A stretch of DNA of 16,801 bases, taken from NCBI GenBank assembly GCA_043763605.1, contig JAYULM010000123.1:1-16801 (forward strand), in the 5' to 3' direction. Origin of the DNA: JACMIU01 sp043763605. Its GTDB lineage: Bacteria; Armatimonadota; Armatimonadia; Armatimonadales; Armatimonadaceae. The position numbers and the translations under genes were made by a program. This document shows positions 1 through 6,881 of this stretch, one piece after another. The notes below the pieces were generated by a model, which made no database searches, was not told the origin of the DNA, and was given only the letters and a program-made list of their open reading frames with translations. Each line of letters starts with the position of its first letter. Position 1 is the first letter of the stretch.

Positions 1-25
1 CGTGTACCGTGTATCCCCTCCGTCT

Positions 26-88
26 CCCCCTCTCCGGCACGGAGAGGGGGCTGGGGGGTGAGGTTCCGGGCGAAAACCGCGTCACTCC
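26..88. repeat. GC-rich hairpin plus dispersed intergenic repeat, copy 1
   Basis: CCCCCTCTCC at 26-35 and GGAGAGGGGG at 41-50 form a perfect 10-bp stem with a 5-nt loop. The following 57-88 segment (starting GGTGAGGTTCCGGG and ending CCGCGTCACTCC) aligns with 16166-16195 near the other end of the window, differing at a few positions and by a 2-nt gap. Two copies in otherwise non-coding DNA suggest a dispersed palindromic repeat family of unknown function. There is no T-tract, so I do not call it a terminator. Confidence 0.6.
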
Positions 89-243
89 CCCGGTGAGCAA
101 TTCTACTAAAGCACGTTTGCTTCCCCGGTGAGTATGGGTACATCCCGATAACTGACTTCACAGACGTGAGAGGGTGTCGGATTTCGCACAGACGCCTGCA
201 AATCATAAACTTTCTGTGGCGTTGCGGCGACTAACTCTAAATA
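89..243. other. Non-coding stretch, nothing recognised
   Basis: Only a short direct repeat is visible: CCCCGGTGAG occurs at 88-97 (within CCCCCGGTGAG) and again at 124-133. No convincing ORF, RNA gene or promoter was found. The minus-strand ORFs across this stretch have arginine- and serine-rich shadow-like composition. Confidence 0.4.
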
Positions 244-897
244 ATGCACGTGACAGAAGGGGTTGAAGCGATGGCGGGATGGTGGTCTTTCCACAAAACA
301 AGAACTGAAAAGGCGACGAAATTCGGTATTGTCGGACCGACGGCAGTGCGGAGTAGTTATGCCGCGCCGCGCCCCACCCGTCACCTCCCCACGCAGTGTC
401 GCCCGGGCTGGCTCTGTAACGAACGCGGGAAGACGCGGACGCGGTTAGGACGAAAACATCTCCTCGCACGACCGGTTACGGGTTCGCGGCGGCAACCGCA
501 AAGCGTGGTGGCACAGTTGCTCCCTTCGGTCCCCGTGGGCATCGGTGAAAGCCCGGCGGCGGCGTTCGCACGTGCGACGGAGCGGATTACCCCTCGTGCC
601 GATGAGTTGGTCGTTGGCATCAGTAGCGTACGCCGGGTGCAGATCGAGGGCACCGGTGTCATCGCGCTTGAAAAAACCCGTTGTACCCGGACCCCGGACG
701 GCGCGCGCAACGTCACGCTATTCTGGGCGGTGCTCGCAGGGTCGGGGCGAATCCTGCGCATGGCACGTATTTGCGCGCGGGGCGAAGCGGAGTTGCGCAC
801 CTACCGAACTCAGGTTGCCGACTTCCTGCGTCGATGGACGACAGTCGCCGTAGTCACCGTCGAAGATAAAACGGTTCTTTTACGGCGAAACGTGTAA
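244..897 (+). CDS. Hypothetical protein; only the 3' half looks convincingly coding
   Basis: The frame is open for 217 codons from ATG 244. Roughly the first 85 residues have low-quality composition (many Arg, Pro, Thr and His). From about residue 88 the translation reads like a globular protein, with alternating strands and an amphipathic helix near residues 185-198 ending in FLRRW. In-frame GTG codons at 505 and 508 are alternative starts giving about 130 residues, but neither has a clear ribosome binding site. I recognise no family. It may be a short gene starting near 505, or the remnant of a longer gene whose 5' end has decayed. It is followed by the promoter region of the secreted protease. 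Confidence 0.35.
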   Translation: MHVTEGVEAMAGWWSFHKTRTEKATKFGIVGPTAVRSSYAAPRPTRHLPTQCRPGWLCNERGKTRTRLGRKHLLARPVTGSRRQPQSVVAQLLPSVPVGIGESPAAAFARATERITPRADELVVGISSVRRVQIEGTGVIALEKTRCTRTPDGARNVTLFWAVLAGSGRILRMARICARGEAELRTYRTQVADFLRRWTTVAVVTVEDKTVLLRRNV

Positions 898-941
898 AGC
901 CCCGGATTACAGGCGAGGATTTTGTCCCGTTATGCCGATAA

Positions 942-947
942 TATACT
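942..947 (+). promoter_or_regulatory. Possible -10 box for the secreted protease
   Basis: TATACT at 942-947 lies about 58 nt before the TTG start at 1005. No good -35 is visible 16-18 bp upstream. The distance leaves room for a leader carrying the ribosome binding site at 992-998, unlike the leaderless genes elsewhere in the window. Confidence 0.35.
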
Positions 948-1004
948 CCGGCGCCCTCTGGTAATCACTCTACCTAACTTTCCGGGCCGCCGAGGGAGAA
1001 GATA

Positions 1005-2954
1005 TTGAAGCATTCATCGTTTTCGGGGTTCGCGTTGGGGTTGACTTCGGTTCTGGTATTTTCTTCGTGCATATCAGCATCTGCCGCCCCGCCCGTCGCG
1101 CGTATAGGGCAGATCGCTCGCACATCGCGCTACATCGTTCAGGTTCGTAGCAACGACTCGCTCGCCCGCCGCACTTTCCGCCTCGCGTTGCGTGGCAAAG
1201 TCAAACGCCTCGGGCGTACGATCAATGGCATGAACTGCGCCATTATCGAAGCGACCCCGGCGCAGGTCGCGAAATTAGCCGCCGACCCCCGCATCGTTTC
1301 CGTCACTCCGGACCGGATCGTGCGCAGTCAGACCATCCCGCTCGATCTCGACCGCGCGGCACTCGGCACCGATCAGGTGAACGGCGTCACGGGCTACACC
1401 GGGACCGAGACCGGGGCGGGAATCGGCGTCGCCGTGATCGACTCCGGCATCATGGGCAACCACCCCGACCTCGTGAACCGCGTCGCCGCTTTCAAAGACT
1501 ATGTCAACGGCAACGACGCGACCGCGTACGACGACTACGGGCACGGCACACACATCGCCGGTCTGATCGGCGGGAGTGGGGCGAGCGGGATCGCAGGCGG
1601 TGCCAGCCGCAACTATCGCGGCGTCGCCCCTGGATCGCACCTCGTGGGCTTGAAAGTCCTGGACGCCTTCGGGATCGGGCGGACTTCGGACGTTATCGCC
1701 GCCATCGACTGGTGCGTCACGAACAAGTCGCTCTATAATCTGCGCGTGGTCAACCTGTCGCTCTCCACTACCGTGACCGGACCGGCGGCGGGCGACCCGC
1801 TCTGCCAGGCAGCGGACCGCGCGGTAAACGCCGGTCTGGTGGTCGTCGCGTCGGCGGGGAACTTCGGCGGCATTTACGGTACGGTAGGCGTTCCCGGCAA
1901 CGCCCCGATGGTGATCACCGTAGGAGCGACCAACACTCGTGGAACCGCCGCTCGCGGCGACGACACGATCACATCCTTTACCGGGCGTGGTCCGACCGCC
2001 TACGATGTACTGATCAAGCCGGACATCATGGCACCGGGCAACGACATCGTTTCCCTGCGCGTCCCCGGGGCGACGATTGACGTGATGTACCCGCTGGAGA
2101 CGCGCCATTCGTCCGCGCCCGACTACGCACGGCTTTCCGGTACTTCCATGAGCACCGCCCTGGTCAGCGGCGCGGCGGCACTGATGATAAACGCCAACCC
2201 GCAACTGACGCCCAACGCGGTCAAGGCGTCGCTGATGTTCACGGCGCAGGTGTTATCCGGCTACGATCCGGTAACGAATCTGACCGGCTATTATGACCCG
2301 CTCACACAGGGTGCGGGCGAACTGAATGTGGTCGGCGCGGTAGATATGGCAAGGCGCATCAGCCCGACGACCGGGTTCGTGGGCACGCCCCCGATGACCA
2401 GTCTCATTGCCGGACAAGCCGCCCCGTGGTCGGGTGCTACTATCCCCGCCATCATGGAACGACCGGGTCTCACCTGGCAAACCTCGCTCCTGTGGGGCGG
2501 GAACACCGGCCTTACGATTGAGGACGCGCGGATCGTCTGGGGGAGCAACGTTGTCTGGGGCGGTAATGGGAGTGACCTCGGCGGCACCATCCCGCCGCGC
2601 CGCTGGAACGATGATCTCGTCTACGGCGATAACGTTGTCTGGGGCGGTAATGGGAGTGACCTCGGCGGCACCATTCCGCCGCGCCGCGTTCCTCTGGTGT
2701 ATGCGAACAACGTGGTCTGGGGCGGTAACGGGAGCGACCTGGGCGGCACCATCCCGCCGCGCTTCCGGGATGAGAACGCCGTCGTCAACGCGAATAACGT
2801 TGTCTGGGGTGGTAACGGGAGCGACCTCGGTGGCACCATCCCGCCGCGCATCCTGGGGGACCGGACCGGGCAGTTGGCCGCAGGCGACTCCCAGACCTGG
2901 GGCGGGTTCATCGGCTTGTTGATACCTGATCCGCTCGCCGGACCGGCACACTAA
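1005..2954 (+). CDS. Secreted subtilisin-like serine protease (S8 family) with C-terminal WGGN repeats
   Basis: A 649-residue exported endopeptidase. Residues 1-28 look like a Sec signal peptide (hydrophobic core LGLTSVLVF, probable cleavage after ASA-A). Residues about 43-107 resemble an I9-type propeptide (YIVQV start). The S8 catalytic domain follows: Asp146 in AVIDSG, His180 in GHGTH, the oxyanion-type Asn286 in ASAGN and Ser381 in SGTSMS, the full triad in the usual order. After the domain (about residue 450) comes a tail with four exact copies of an 18-residue unit beginning NVVWGGNGSD at 515, 543, 569 and 598. The start is TTG at 1005, supported by GAGGGAG at 992-998. The gene ends before a strong terminator and appears monocistronic. 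The tail may mediate surface attachment or protein contact; that is inference. Confidence 0.93.
   Translation: MKHSSFSGFALGLTSVLVFSSCISASAAPPVARIGQIARTSRYIVQVRSNDSLARRTFRLALRGKVKRLGRTINGMNCAIIEATPAQVAKLAADPRIVSVTPDRIVRSQTIPLDLDRAALGTDQVNGVTGYTGTETGAGIGVAVIDSGIMGNHPDLVNRVAAFKDYVNGNDATAYDDYGHGTHIAGLIGGSGASGIAGGASRNYRGVAPGSHLVGLKVLDAFGIGRTSDVIAAIDWCVTNKSLYNLRVVNLSLSTTVTGPAAGDPLCQAADRAVNAGLVVVASAGNFGGIYGTVGVPGNAPMVITVGATNTRGTAARGDDTITSFTGRGPTAYDVLIKPDIMAPGNDIVSLRVPGATIDVMYPLETRHSSAPDYARLSGTSMSTALVSGAAALMINANPQLTPNAVKASLMFTAQVLSGYDPVTNLTGYYDPLTQGAGELNVVGAVDMARRISPTTGFVGTPPMTSLIAGQAAPWSGATIPAIMERPGLTWQTSLLWGGNTGLTIEDARIVWGSNVVWGGNGSDLGGTIPPRRWNDDLVYGDNVVWGGNGSDLGGTIPPRRVPLVYANNVVWGGNGSDLGGTIPPRFRDENAVVNANNVVWGGNGSDLGGTIPPRILGDRTGQLAAGDSQTWGGFIGLLIPDPLAGPAH
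2547..2849 (+). repeat. Four in-frame 54-bp coding repeats in the protease tail
   Basis: Near-identical 54-bp units at 2547-2600, 2631-2684, 2709-2762 and 2796-2849 encode the same 18 residues. They are separated by variable linkers, giving periods of 28, 26 and 29 residues. Differences between units are synonymous (for example GGTAATGGGAGT against GGTAACGGGAGC), so the protein is conserved while the DNA has drifted. Flanking degenerate units (LLWGGN at 496-501, IVWGSN at 510-515, TWGG at 631-634) suggest an older, longer array. Confidence 0.92.
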
Positions 2955-2970
2955 TCCCGAAGGAGCGATG

Positions 2971-3028
2971 GGTGCCCGCTCCCTTCCCGTGCCGTTCGGC
3001 ATGGGAAGGGAGCGGGCACCTGTTTTTT
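2971..3028 (+). terminator. Strong rho-independent terminator after the protease
   Basis: GGTGCCCGCTCCCTTCCC at 2971-2988 pairs perfectly with 3003-3020. The inner GTGCCG/CGGCAT extends the stem to about 24 bp, with a G-U pair and a GTTC-type loop. A T6 run follows at 3023-3028. It begins 17 nt after the protease stop codon. Confidence 0.95.
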
Positions 3029-3041
3029 GCAACACAACTGT

Positions 3042-3070
3042 TTGACTGCGGGCGTTTCCTTGCGTACAAT
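3042..3070 (+). promoter_or_regulatory. Sigma70-type promoter of the walJ-like gene, leaderless layout
   Basis: TTGACT (3042-3047), a 17-bp spacer, then TACAAT (3065-3070). The start codon follows after only 5 nt (GTG 3076) or 8 nt (ATG 3079), so transcription should begin at or within a few bases of the start codon. It lies just after the protease terminator. Confidence 0.8.
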
Positions 3071-3075
3071 ACCCC

Positions 3076-3921
3076 GTGATGTCCGCCGCTACTCCCGCCG
3101 AAAACGAAACCGCTGTCTACTGCCTCGCGTCCGGCTCCTCGGGAAATGCGGTACTCGTTGTCGCGGGGGGCGCGTCACTCCTCGTGGACGCCGGTCTCGG
3201 GGTGCGCACGATCACCCGCGAACTGAAACGCCGGGGTGTCGCACCCGAGTCGGTTTCGGGCGTTTTGCTGACGCATGAGCACATCGATCATGTACGCGGG
3301 GCGGTTCCATTCGCGCGTCGCTATAAAGTCCCGCTGGTCGGCACGGACGGTACCCTGCAAACCCTGCTCACGCAGGAGGGTAGGGACGCGCCGACGCGGG
3401 TCGTCGATTCGCGCGGCGAGATCGGAATCGGGGCGTTCGGGGTACGGGCGGTGCGCACGACGCACGACGCTGCCGACCCGGTCGGGTTCCGTGTGTCGTG
3501 CGGGGATTTCGCCCTGTGCTACGCGACCGACACCGGCACATTGACGCCGGAGTTCCGCGACGCGTGTGTCGGCGCGTCGCTGATCGCCGTGGAGTCTAAT
3601 CACGACATCCACAAACTGCGCTTCGGTCCGTACCCCGACGTGGTCAAGGCGCGCATCCTGTCACGCGACGGGCACCTGTCCAACAACGTGGCGTGCGACT
3701 TCCTTCTCGCACATGTCGCCGAGCATGGTCCCGTCTGCGCGTGGCTGTCGCACCTGTCCGACGTGAACAATACCCCGCGCATGGCACTCAACTACTGGAA
3801 GAAGCGGTACACGGCGGAAGGGTTCAAGGCGTCGCCCGCCGCCGTGGAAGTCGCGCTACGAGACAAGCCGTCGCTGGTGTTCCGCGCCCGCACCCGGGCA
3901 GTGCAACTCGCGTTGTTCTGA
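3076..3921 (+). CDS. Metallo-beta-lactamase-fold hydrolase, WalJ/YycJ-like
   Basis: A cytoplasmic metal-dependent hydrolase of 281 residues (280 if started at ATG 3079). The N-terminus carries the family's SGSSGNA strand and LLVDAG. The metal site is THEHIDH at residues 66-72 (His67, His69, Asp71, His72). Downstream are THDAADPVGF (about 129-138), ATDTG, ESNHD and GHLSNN, all characteristic of the YycJ/WalJ branch, some members of which are 5' exonucleases linked to DNA repair. Length matches the family (about 260-280). In Firmicutes this gene sits with walKR; no walKR is seen here, so the regulatory link should not be transferred. GTG and ATG are adjacent and the -10 position does not decide between them. 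Confidence 0.9.
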   Translation: MMSAATPAENETAVYCLASGSSGNAVLVVAGGASLLVDAGLGVRTITRELKRRGVAPESVSGVLLTHEHIDHVRGAVPFARRYKVPLVGTDGTLQTLLTQEGRDAPTRVVDSRGEIGIGAFGVRAVRTTHDAADPVGFRVSCGDFALCYATDTGTLTPEFRDACVGASLIAVESNHDIHKLRFGPYPDVVKARILSRDGHLSNNVACDFLLAHVAEHGPVCAWLSHLSDVNNTPRMALNYWKKRYTAEGFKASPAAVEVALRDKPSLVFRARTRAVQLALF

Positions 3922-3939
3922 GGGTGCGGCGGCTTACCA

Positions 3940-3960
3940 ACGTTCTCGGGGGATTGGAAT
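3940..3960 (+). repeat. Inverted repeat, left arm, flanking the MazF module
   Basis: ACGTTCTCGGGGGATTGGAAT is 21 nt. The reverse complement of 3940-3960 matches 4645-4664 with one missing base. The two arms enclose the toxin-antitoxin pair. Confidence 0.7.
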
Positions 3961-4028
3961 CCCTCCGGTGTGCGCCTTCGCCACGCAGGGGGAACCGGAC
4001 TTCGACCCGGGCACGTTGGGCGACGCGC

Positions 4029-4060
4029 TCGAAATCCGACTCGCCGACTTTGCACGGCTG
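4029..4060 (+). repeat. Direct repeat copy 1 flanking the MazF module
   Basis: The 32-nt segment beginning TCGAAATCCGACTCGCC matches 4682-4713 at 29 of 32 positions by eye, in the same orientation. It lies 9 nt from the 3' end of the toxin gene. Confidence 0.75.
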
Positions 4061-4069
4061 ACATGCCAA

Positions 4070-4411
4070 TCAGGAACGGCTGATCAGAGCAACAATCGTT
4101 TCCTGCACCGTTGCGAAACGCTCCGCAGTTAATCGCCCGGCGACGCGGATGATCAGGTTTTCGTGAAGTGTCACCAGATAATTCGGGCGGATGTTGCTGA
4201 CCGGTTGTGTCAGCCCGCCGCTGGAAAAATCATTCGCCGTCACCGTGATCGCGTCGGGGTCTGTTTTGAACTGGCTCGTAATCTGGCACAGAACGACATT
4301 CGGTGTGTTCGGGATCGCGTGAACGACCAGAGCAGGGCGACGTTTCGTCTGGCTCAGGTCTGTGTACGGATAATCTACGACCACTACTTCGCCCGCTATA
4401 AATCCTGCCAT
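4070..4411 (-). CDS. MazF/PemK-family toxin (endoribonuclease)
   Basis: The 113-residue length fits the family. The fold signature is visible: GEVVVVDYPYTD near the N-terminus, TKRRPALVV at about residues 22-30, then VVLCQITSQ and a C-terminal helix. MazF-type toxins cut mRNA at short sequence motifs and are inhibited by a co-transcribed antitoxin. The ATG at 4411 lies inside the antitoxin gene and the two overlap by 16 nt, so translation is probably coupled. The substrate motif cannot be read from the sequence. Confidence 0.88.
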   Translation of the reverse strand: MAGFIAGEVVVVDYPYTDLSQTKRRPALVVHAIPNTPNVVLCQITSQFKTDPDAITVTANDFSSGGLTQPVSNIRPNYLVTLHENLIIRVAGRLTAERFATVQETIVALISRS

Positions 4412-4617
4412 GCTTCGTCCTCGGCAGTGTCATCCCAGGCATCGGCGAGGGCGGTCCTTCCCAAATTCACCTTCCCCCATAGCGATTCGTGATCCCCATC
4501 ACCTTCGGCTTTCGGCAGGCGTGAGTAGCGTAAAAAACGCAGGAAATCCAGCACCTCTTGCAGAAGCGGTTCCGGCATCGCCTCCGCTTCGCGGACCAAC
4601 AACTCTTTCGTACTCAT
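4396..4617 (-). CDS. Antitoxin partner of the MazF-type toxin
   Basis: A 73-residue acidic small protein. The N-terminal helix region (about residues 4-30, ELLVREAEAMPEPLLQEVLDFL) resembles DUF2281/VapB-like antitoxin N-termini. The C-terminus is rich in Asp, Glu and Trp, as expected for a disordered toxin-binding tail. It is first in the operon and overlaps the toxin start. The ATG at 4617 sits 6 nt after TATAAT, so the transcript is probably leaderless, which supports this start. Confidence 0.8.
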   Translation of the reverse strand: MSTKELLVREAEAMPEPLLQEVLDFLRFLRYSRLPKAEGDGDHESLWGKVNLGRTALADAWDDTAEDEAWQDL

Positions 4618-4623
4618 GGGCGT

Positions 4624-4629
4624 ATTATA
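4624..4629 (-). promoter_or_regulatory. -10 box of the toxin-antitoxin operon
   Basis: On the minus strand TATAAT (4629-4624) is followed by ACGCCC and then ATG at 4617. The consensus -10 with a 6-nt gap fits leaderless transcription. No recognisable -35 lies 16-18 bp upstream, so an activator or a weak -35 is likely. Confidence 0.7.
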
Positions 4630-4644
4630 CCGTCATGGTAGATC

Positions 4645-4664
4645 ATTCCATCCCCCGAGAACGT
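4645..4664 (-). repeat. Inverted repeat, right arm, flanking the MazF module
   Basis: ATTCCATCCCCCGAGAACGT matches the reverse complement of 3940-3960 with one base missing. It lies about 16 bp upstream of the antitoxin -10 box, so it could also be an operator. Confidence 0.65.
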
Positions 4665-4681
4665 AACCACGCCGATCCGGA

Positions 4682-4713
4682 TCGAAAACCGACTTGCCGA
4701 CTTCGCACGGCTG
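4682..4713 (+). repeat. Direct repeat copy 2
   Basis: The segment beginning TCGAAAACCGACTTGCC is the second copy of 4029-4060. In the matching frame it encodes RLADFARL followed by Ser-Cys and a stop; copy 1 also encodes RLADFARL. Both may derive from the same coding sequence end. Confidence 0.75.
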
Positions 4714-4818
4714 TCTTGTTGAGCGGATGGCGGAATGTTCGCGTATCCGTGTGGACCGCGAGGAGGATTGTTCGCGAAATTATTGGTGCTACGAACGTGA
4801 TGCGGCTTCTGCCCACGG

Positions 4819-4824
4819 TATAAT
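4819..4824 (+). promoter_or_regulatory. -10 box of the restriction-modification operon
   Basis: TATAAT at 4819-4824 is followed by 7 nt and GTG 4832. An in-frame ATG at 4823 overlaps the -10 box and cannot be translated from this promoter. No good -35 is seen. Confidence 0.65.
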
Positions 4825-4831
4825 GGACGCC

Positions 4832-5962
4832 GTGGCTGACACTATACATTTGACGGGTTTTATCCGCGACGTGCGCTATACGGCGTGTATGGCAAGCCCG
4901 TTGACTTCTTACTCGGCAGACGGCTTCGACATAAATAACGTCGCCCCGTCGGGCGTCCTGACTTTCGCGGCGGGGCAAGCGGCATACTCGCGCTGGGTTT
5001 CGCCCAAACGCACCCGCAGTTACCCGTTCGAGCGGATATATAACACCTTCAACGCGCCGCTCCGAATCACGGTGATTCCGGTCATCAAGGACGAAGGCGC
5101 GGATGCCGACCTCGACCGTATCCAGTATTCCACAGTGTCGTGGATGAATCTGCTCAATGTGTACGTCGTTCTCGGCTATTACAAGGAAGCGAGTAAGAAT
5201 CGGAGCGTCAAACGTGGGGCGAAAGAGTGCCTGACCGGGCAAAAGTTGGACGCCGACGCGGTGAACGACCAGATCGCCGGAATCATCGCGTACAAACAGA
5301 GTGCGCTACACTGGAACCGCACCCTCTTTGAAACTCGCTTTGCGCAAACGTATCGTAGCGCGCTGGATGCCTACGCCGGGATCAGTTCGCGCACCGGGGT
5401 AGCCGTCCATGACCGCGCCGTTCAGGAGCGTTATCTCAACTCCGTAATCGCCGACTACGACGAATTTCGCGTCCGCTCCCTGCGCGGTTCGGCGGGAGCG
5501 GCGGTCCGGGAAAGCAGCACCTTCCATCGCCTCGAATATCTTTCCGATGGGGCGAAGGCGATCCTCGCTATCGAAAACTACCTCGGCGGAGTCTATCATC
5601 TTACGGCGGACGAGATCGTTGTCGCGGACGACGTGACCATCCTGCAAGAGTCCAAGAACACGAAAGATGCGTTGCCGTCGCTCTCCGACATCAAGGACGG
5701 CTTGTTCAAACTGATTCTGTTCTCGAATCTCGACCGTCTGGAACACGACGGCGAGCCAGTGACGTTCGCGACCCGCTTGAAACTGACCGGTTCGGGCGTT
5801 CGCTCGTCGGTGCGTCTGCCCTGTGATCCGCAGGTGTTAGCCGACTTCTTCGCGGCGAACGCGGGCGTGTTTACGGCGCGGCACAAAAAAACGATTCTGT
5901 TGCTCGAACAAGAGGCAATAGCCAATCGCCTGACCATCGAAATCGGGGGTAACACGACATGA
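4832..5962 (+). CDS. Putative type II restriction endonuclease
   Basis: 376 residues from GTG 4832. Function is inferred mainly from context: the gene overlaps the start of an adenine methyltransferase by ATGA (5959-5962). A candidate PD-(D/E)xK-like site is present: Asp266/Asp267 in VADDVTILQ, then Glu273-x-Lys275 in QESKN. The N-terminal half contains YPFERIYNTF (64-73), RITVIPVIKDEG (78-89) and SWMNLLNVYVVLGYY (103-117), conserved-looking but not tied by me to a named family. The frame stays open upstream to 4694, but those 46 codons are unlike protein, and the -10 box at 4819 fixes a start at 4832. Recognition site unknown. It could instead be another nuclease working with the methyltransferase. 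Confidence 0.7.
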   Translation: MADTIHLTGFIRDVRYTACMASPLTSYSADGFDINNVAPSGVLTFAAGQAAYSRWVSPKRTRSYPFERIYNTFNAPLRITVIPVIKDEGADADLDRIQYSTVSWMNLLNVYVVLGYYKEASKNRSVKRGAKECLTGQKLDADAVNDQIAGIIAYKQSALHWNRTLFETRFAQTYRSALDAYAGISSRTGVAVHDRAVQERYLNSVIADYDEFRVRSLRGSAGAAVRESSTFHRLEYLSDGAKAILAIENYLGGVYHLTADEIVVADDVTILQESKNTKDALPSLSDIKDGLFKLILFSNLDRLEHDGEPVTFATRLKLTGSGVRSSVRLPCDPQVLADFFAANAGVFTARHKKTILLLEQEAIANRLTIEIGGNTT

Positions 5963-6849
5963 TCAAAAGCCCCCTGCGCTATCCCGGCGGCAAGTCACGT
6001 GGCATCGGCGAGATCGCCGCGCGGATGCCGACGCGGTTCACCGAATACCGCGAACCGATGGTCGGCGGCGGGTCGGTGTTTTGCTACGTCCGGCAACAAT
6101 TCCCCGACGTTCGGTGCTGGATCAACGACCTGAACTACGACTTGGTCTGTTTCTGGCAAGCCGCGCAGGCGGACAGCGACGTGCTGGCGGACGAACTGCA
6201 CCGGATACGGGAACGGGAATCCGATGGGCGCGCCTTTTTCGAGCGGTTGCGGGGCTTGGACAAGGAAACGCTGAACGACTTCGAGCGGGCGACGCGCTTT
6301 TTCGCCTTAAACCGAATTACGTTCTCCGGCACTATCGAATCGGGGGGGTACTCGCAAGGCGCGTTCGAGGGGCGATGGACGCACTCCGCGATTGAGCGGG
6401 TACGCGACCTTGCGCCGCTACTCTCCGGCGTCCGAATCACTTACGGTGATTATGAGCCGCTCCTGAACGGCACGGCAGACCGCATTTTTGTGTTCCTCGA
6501 CCCGCCGTACCTGACCGCGACTCAGTCCAAATTGTACGGCGTGAACGGCATTCTGCACACCGGGTTCGACCACGAGCGGTTCGCGGCGATGGTCCGCGCT
6601 TGCCCGCACGATTGGCTCATCACGTATGACGACGCCCCCGTCCTGCGAGAACGCTTCGACGAATCCTCGCTGTACGGTTGGCGATTGCAATATGGCATGA
6701 ATAACTACAAACAGGAAGGCGCGGCGATAGGCGCGGAGTTGATGATCTCTAACTACGAACCTGCCCCGGCAGTGAAGCCGAGACCTGGGGTAACGCAGTT
6801 CGCGCTGGCTCTCGAAGCCCGGTCGGAGTATCTTTCGGGGGCAGACTGA
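5959..6849 (+). CDS. D12-class DNA adenine-N6 methyltransferase (Dam-like)
   Basis: A 296-residue SAM-dependent methyltransferase that would methylate adenine in a specific DNA sequence and protect it from the neighbouring endonuclease. The N-terminal YPGGK (8-12) and EPMVGGGSVF (32-41) form the SAM-binding motifs, IND at 56-58 is the acidic end of the next strand, and the catalytic motif IV is DPPY at 181-184. The motif order (FxG-like before DPPY, with an intervening target-recognition region of about 110 residues) is that of the alpha/D12 class. The start is fixed by the 4-nt ATGA overlap with the upstream gene. It could be used as an orphan methyltransferase if the upstream gene is not a nuclease. 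Confidence 0.93.
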   Translation: MIKSPLRYPGGKSRGIGEIAARMPTRFTEYREPMVGGGSVFCYVRQQFPDVRCWINDLNYDLVCFWQAAQADSDVLADELHRIRERESDGRAFFERLRGLDKETLNDFERATRFFALNRITFSGTIESGGYSQGAFEGRWTHSAIERVRDLAPLLSGVRITYGDYEPLLNGTADRIFVFLDPPYLTATQSKLYGVNGILHTGFDHERFAAMVRACPHDWLITYDDAPVLRERFDESSLYGWRLQYGMNNYKQEGAAIGAELMISNYEPAPAVKPRPGVTQFALALEARSEYLSGAD

Positions 6850-6850
6850 A

Positions 6851-6868
6851 GGCGGGTAGTCACCCGCC
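6851..6868 (+). other. Intercistronic hairpin between methyltransferase and epimerase-like gene
   Basis: GGCGGGT (6851-6857) pairs with ACCCGCC (6862-6868) around a 4-nt loop, one base after the methyltransferase stop. It has no T-tract and sits immediately before the ribosome binding site GAAGGG (6869-6874). It may stabilise or partially separate the two cistrons. Confidence 0.5.
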
Positions 6869-6881
6869 GAAGGGATAACCG

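Larger units (their letters stand above)
3922..4069. other. Short intergenic region with possible gene remnant
   Basis: A plus-strand frame from 3968 reads VCAFATQGEPDFDPGT and continues through EIRLADFARL, ending with the segment at 4029-4060 that is repeated at 4682-4713. The reading looks protein-like but has no ribosome binding site and runs into the antisense of the toxin gene. I treat it as a likely remnant, not a gene. Confidence 0.35.

Noticed and set aside
1275..2204. 309-codon minus-strand ORF opposite the S8 catalytic domain
   Set aside because: Antisense shadow of a gene with clear S8 motifs; no ribosome binding site or promoter.
2547..2849. CRISPR-like array suggested by regularly spaced repeats
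   Set aside because: The repeats are in frame, encode identical peptides, have synonymous differences and related linkers, and lie inside a secreted protease gene.
2253..3035. Long minus-strand ORF (260 codons) opposite the protease 3' end
   Set aside because: It is the antisense of the protease repeats, crosses the terminator hairpin and has shadow-like composition; the plus-strand gene has a complete catalytic triad.
4694..4831. 46-codon N-terminal extension of the candidate endonuclease
   Set aside because: The -10 box at 4819-4824 lies inside it and the residues are unlike the rest of the protein; the start at GTG 4832 is preferred.
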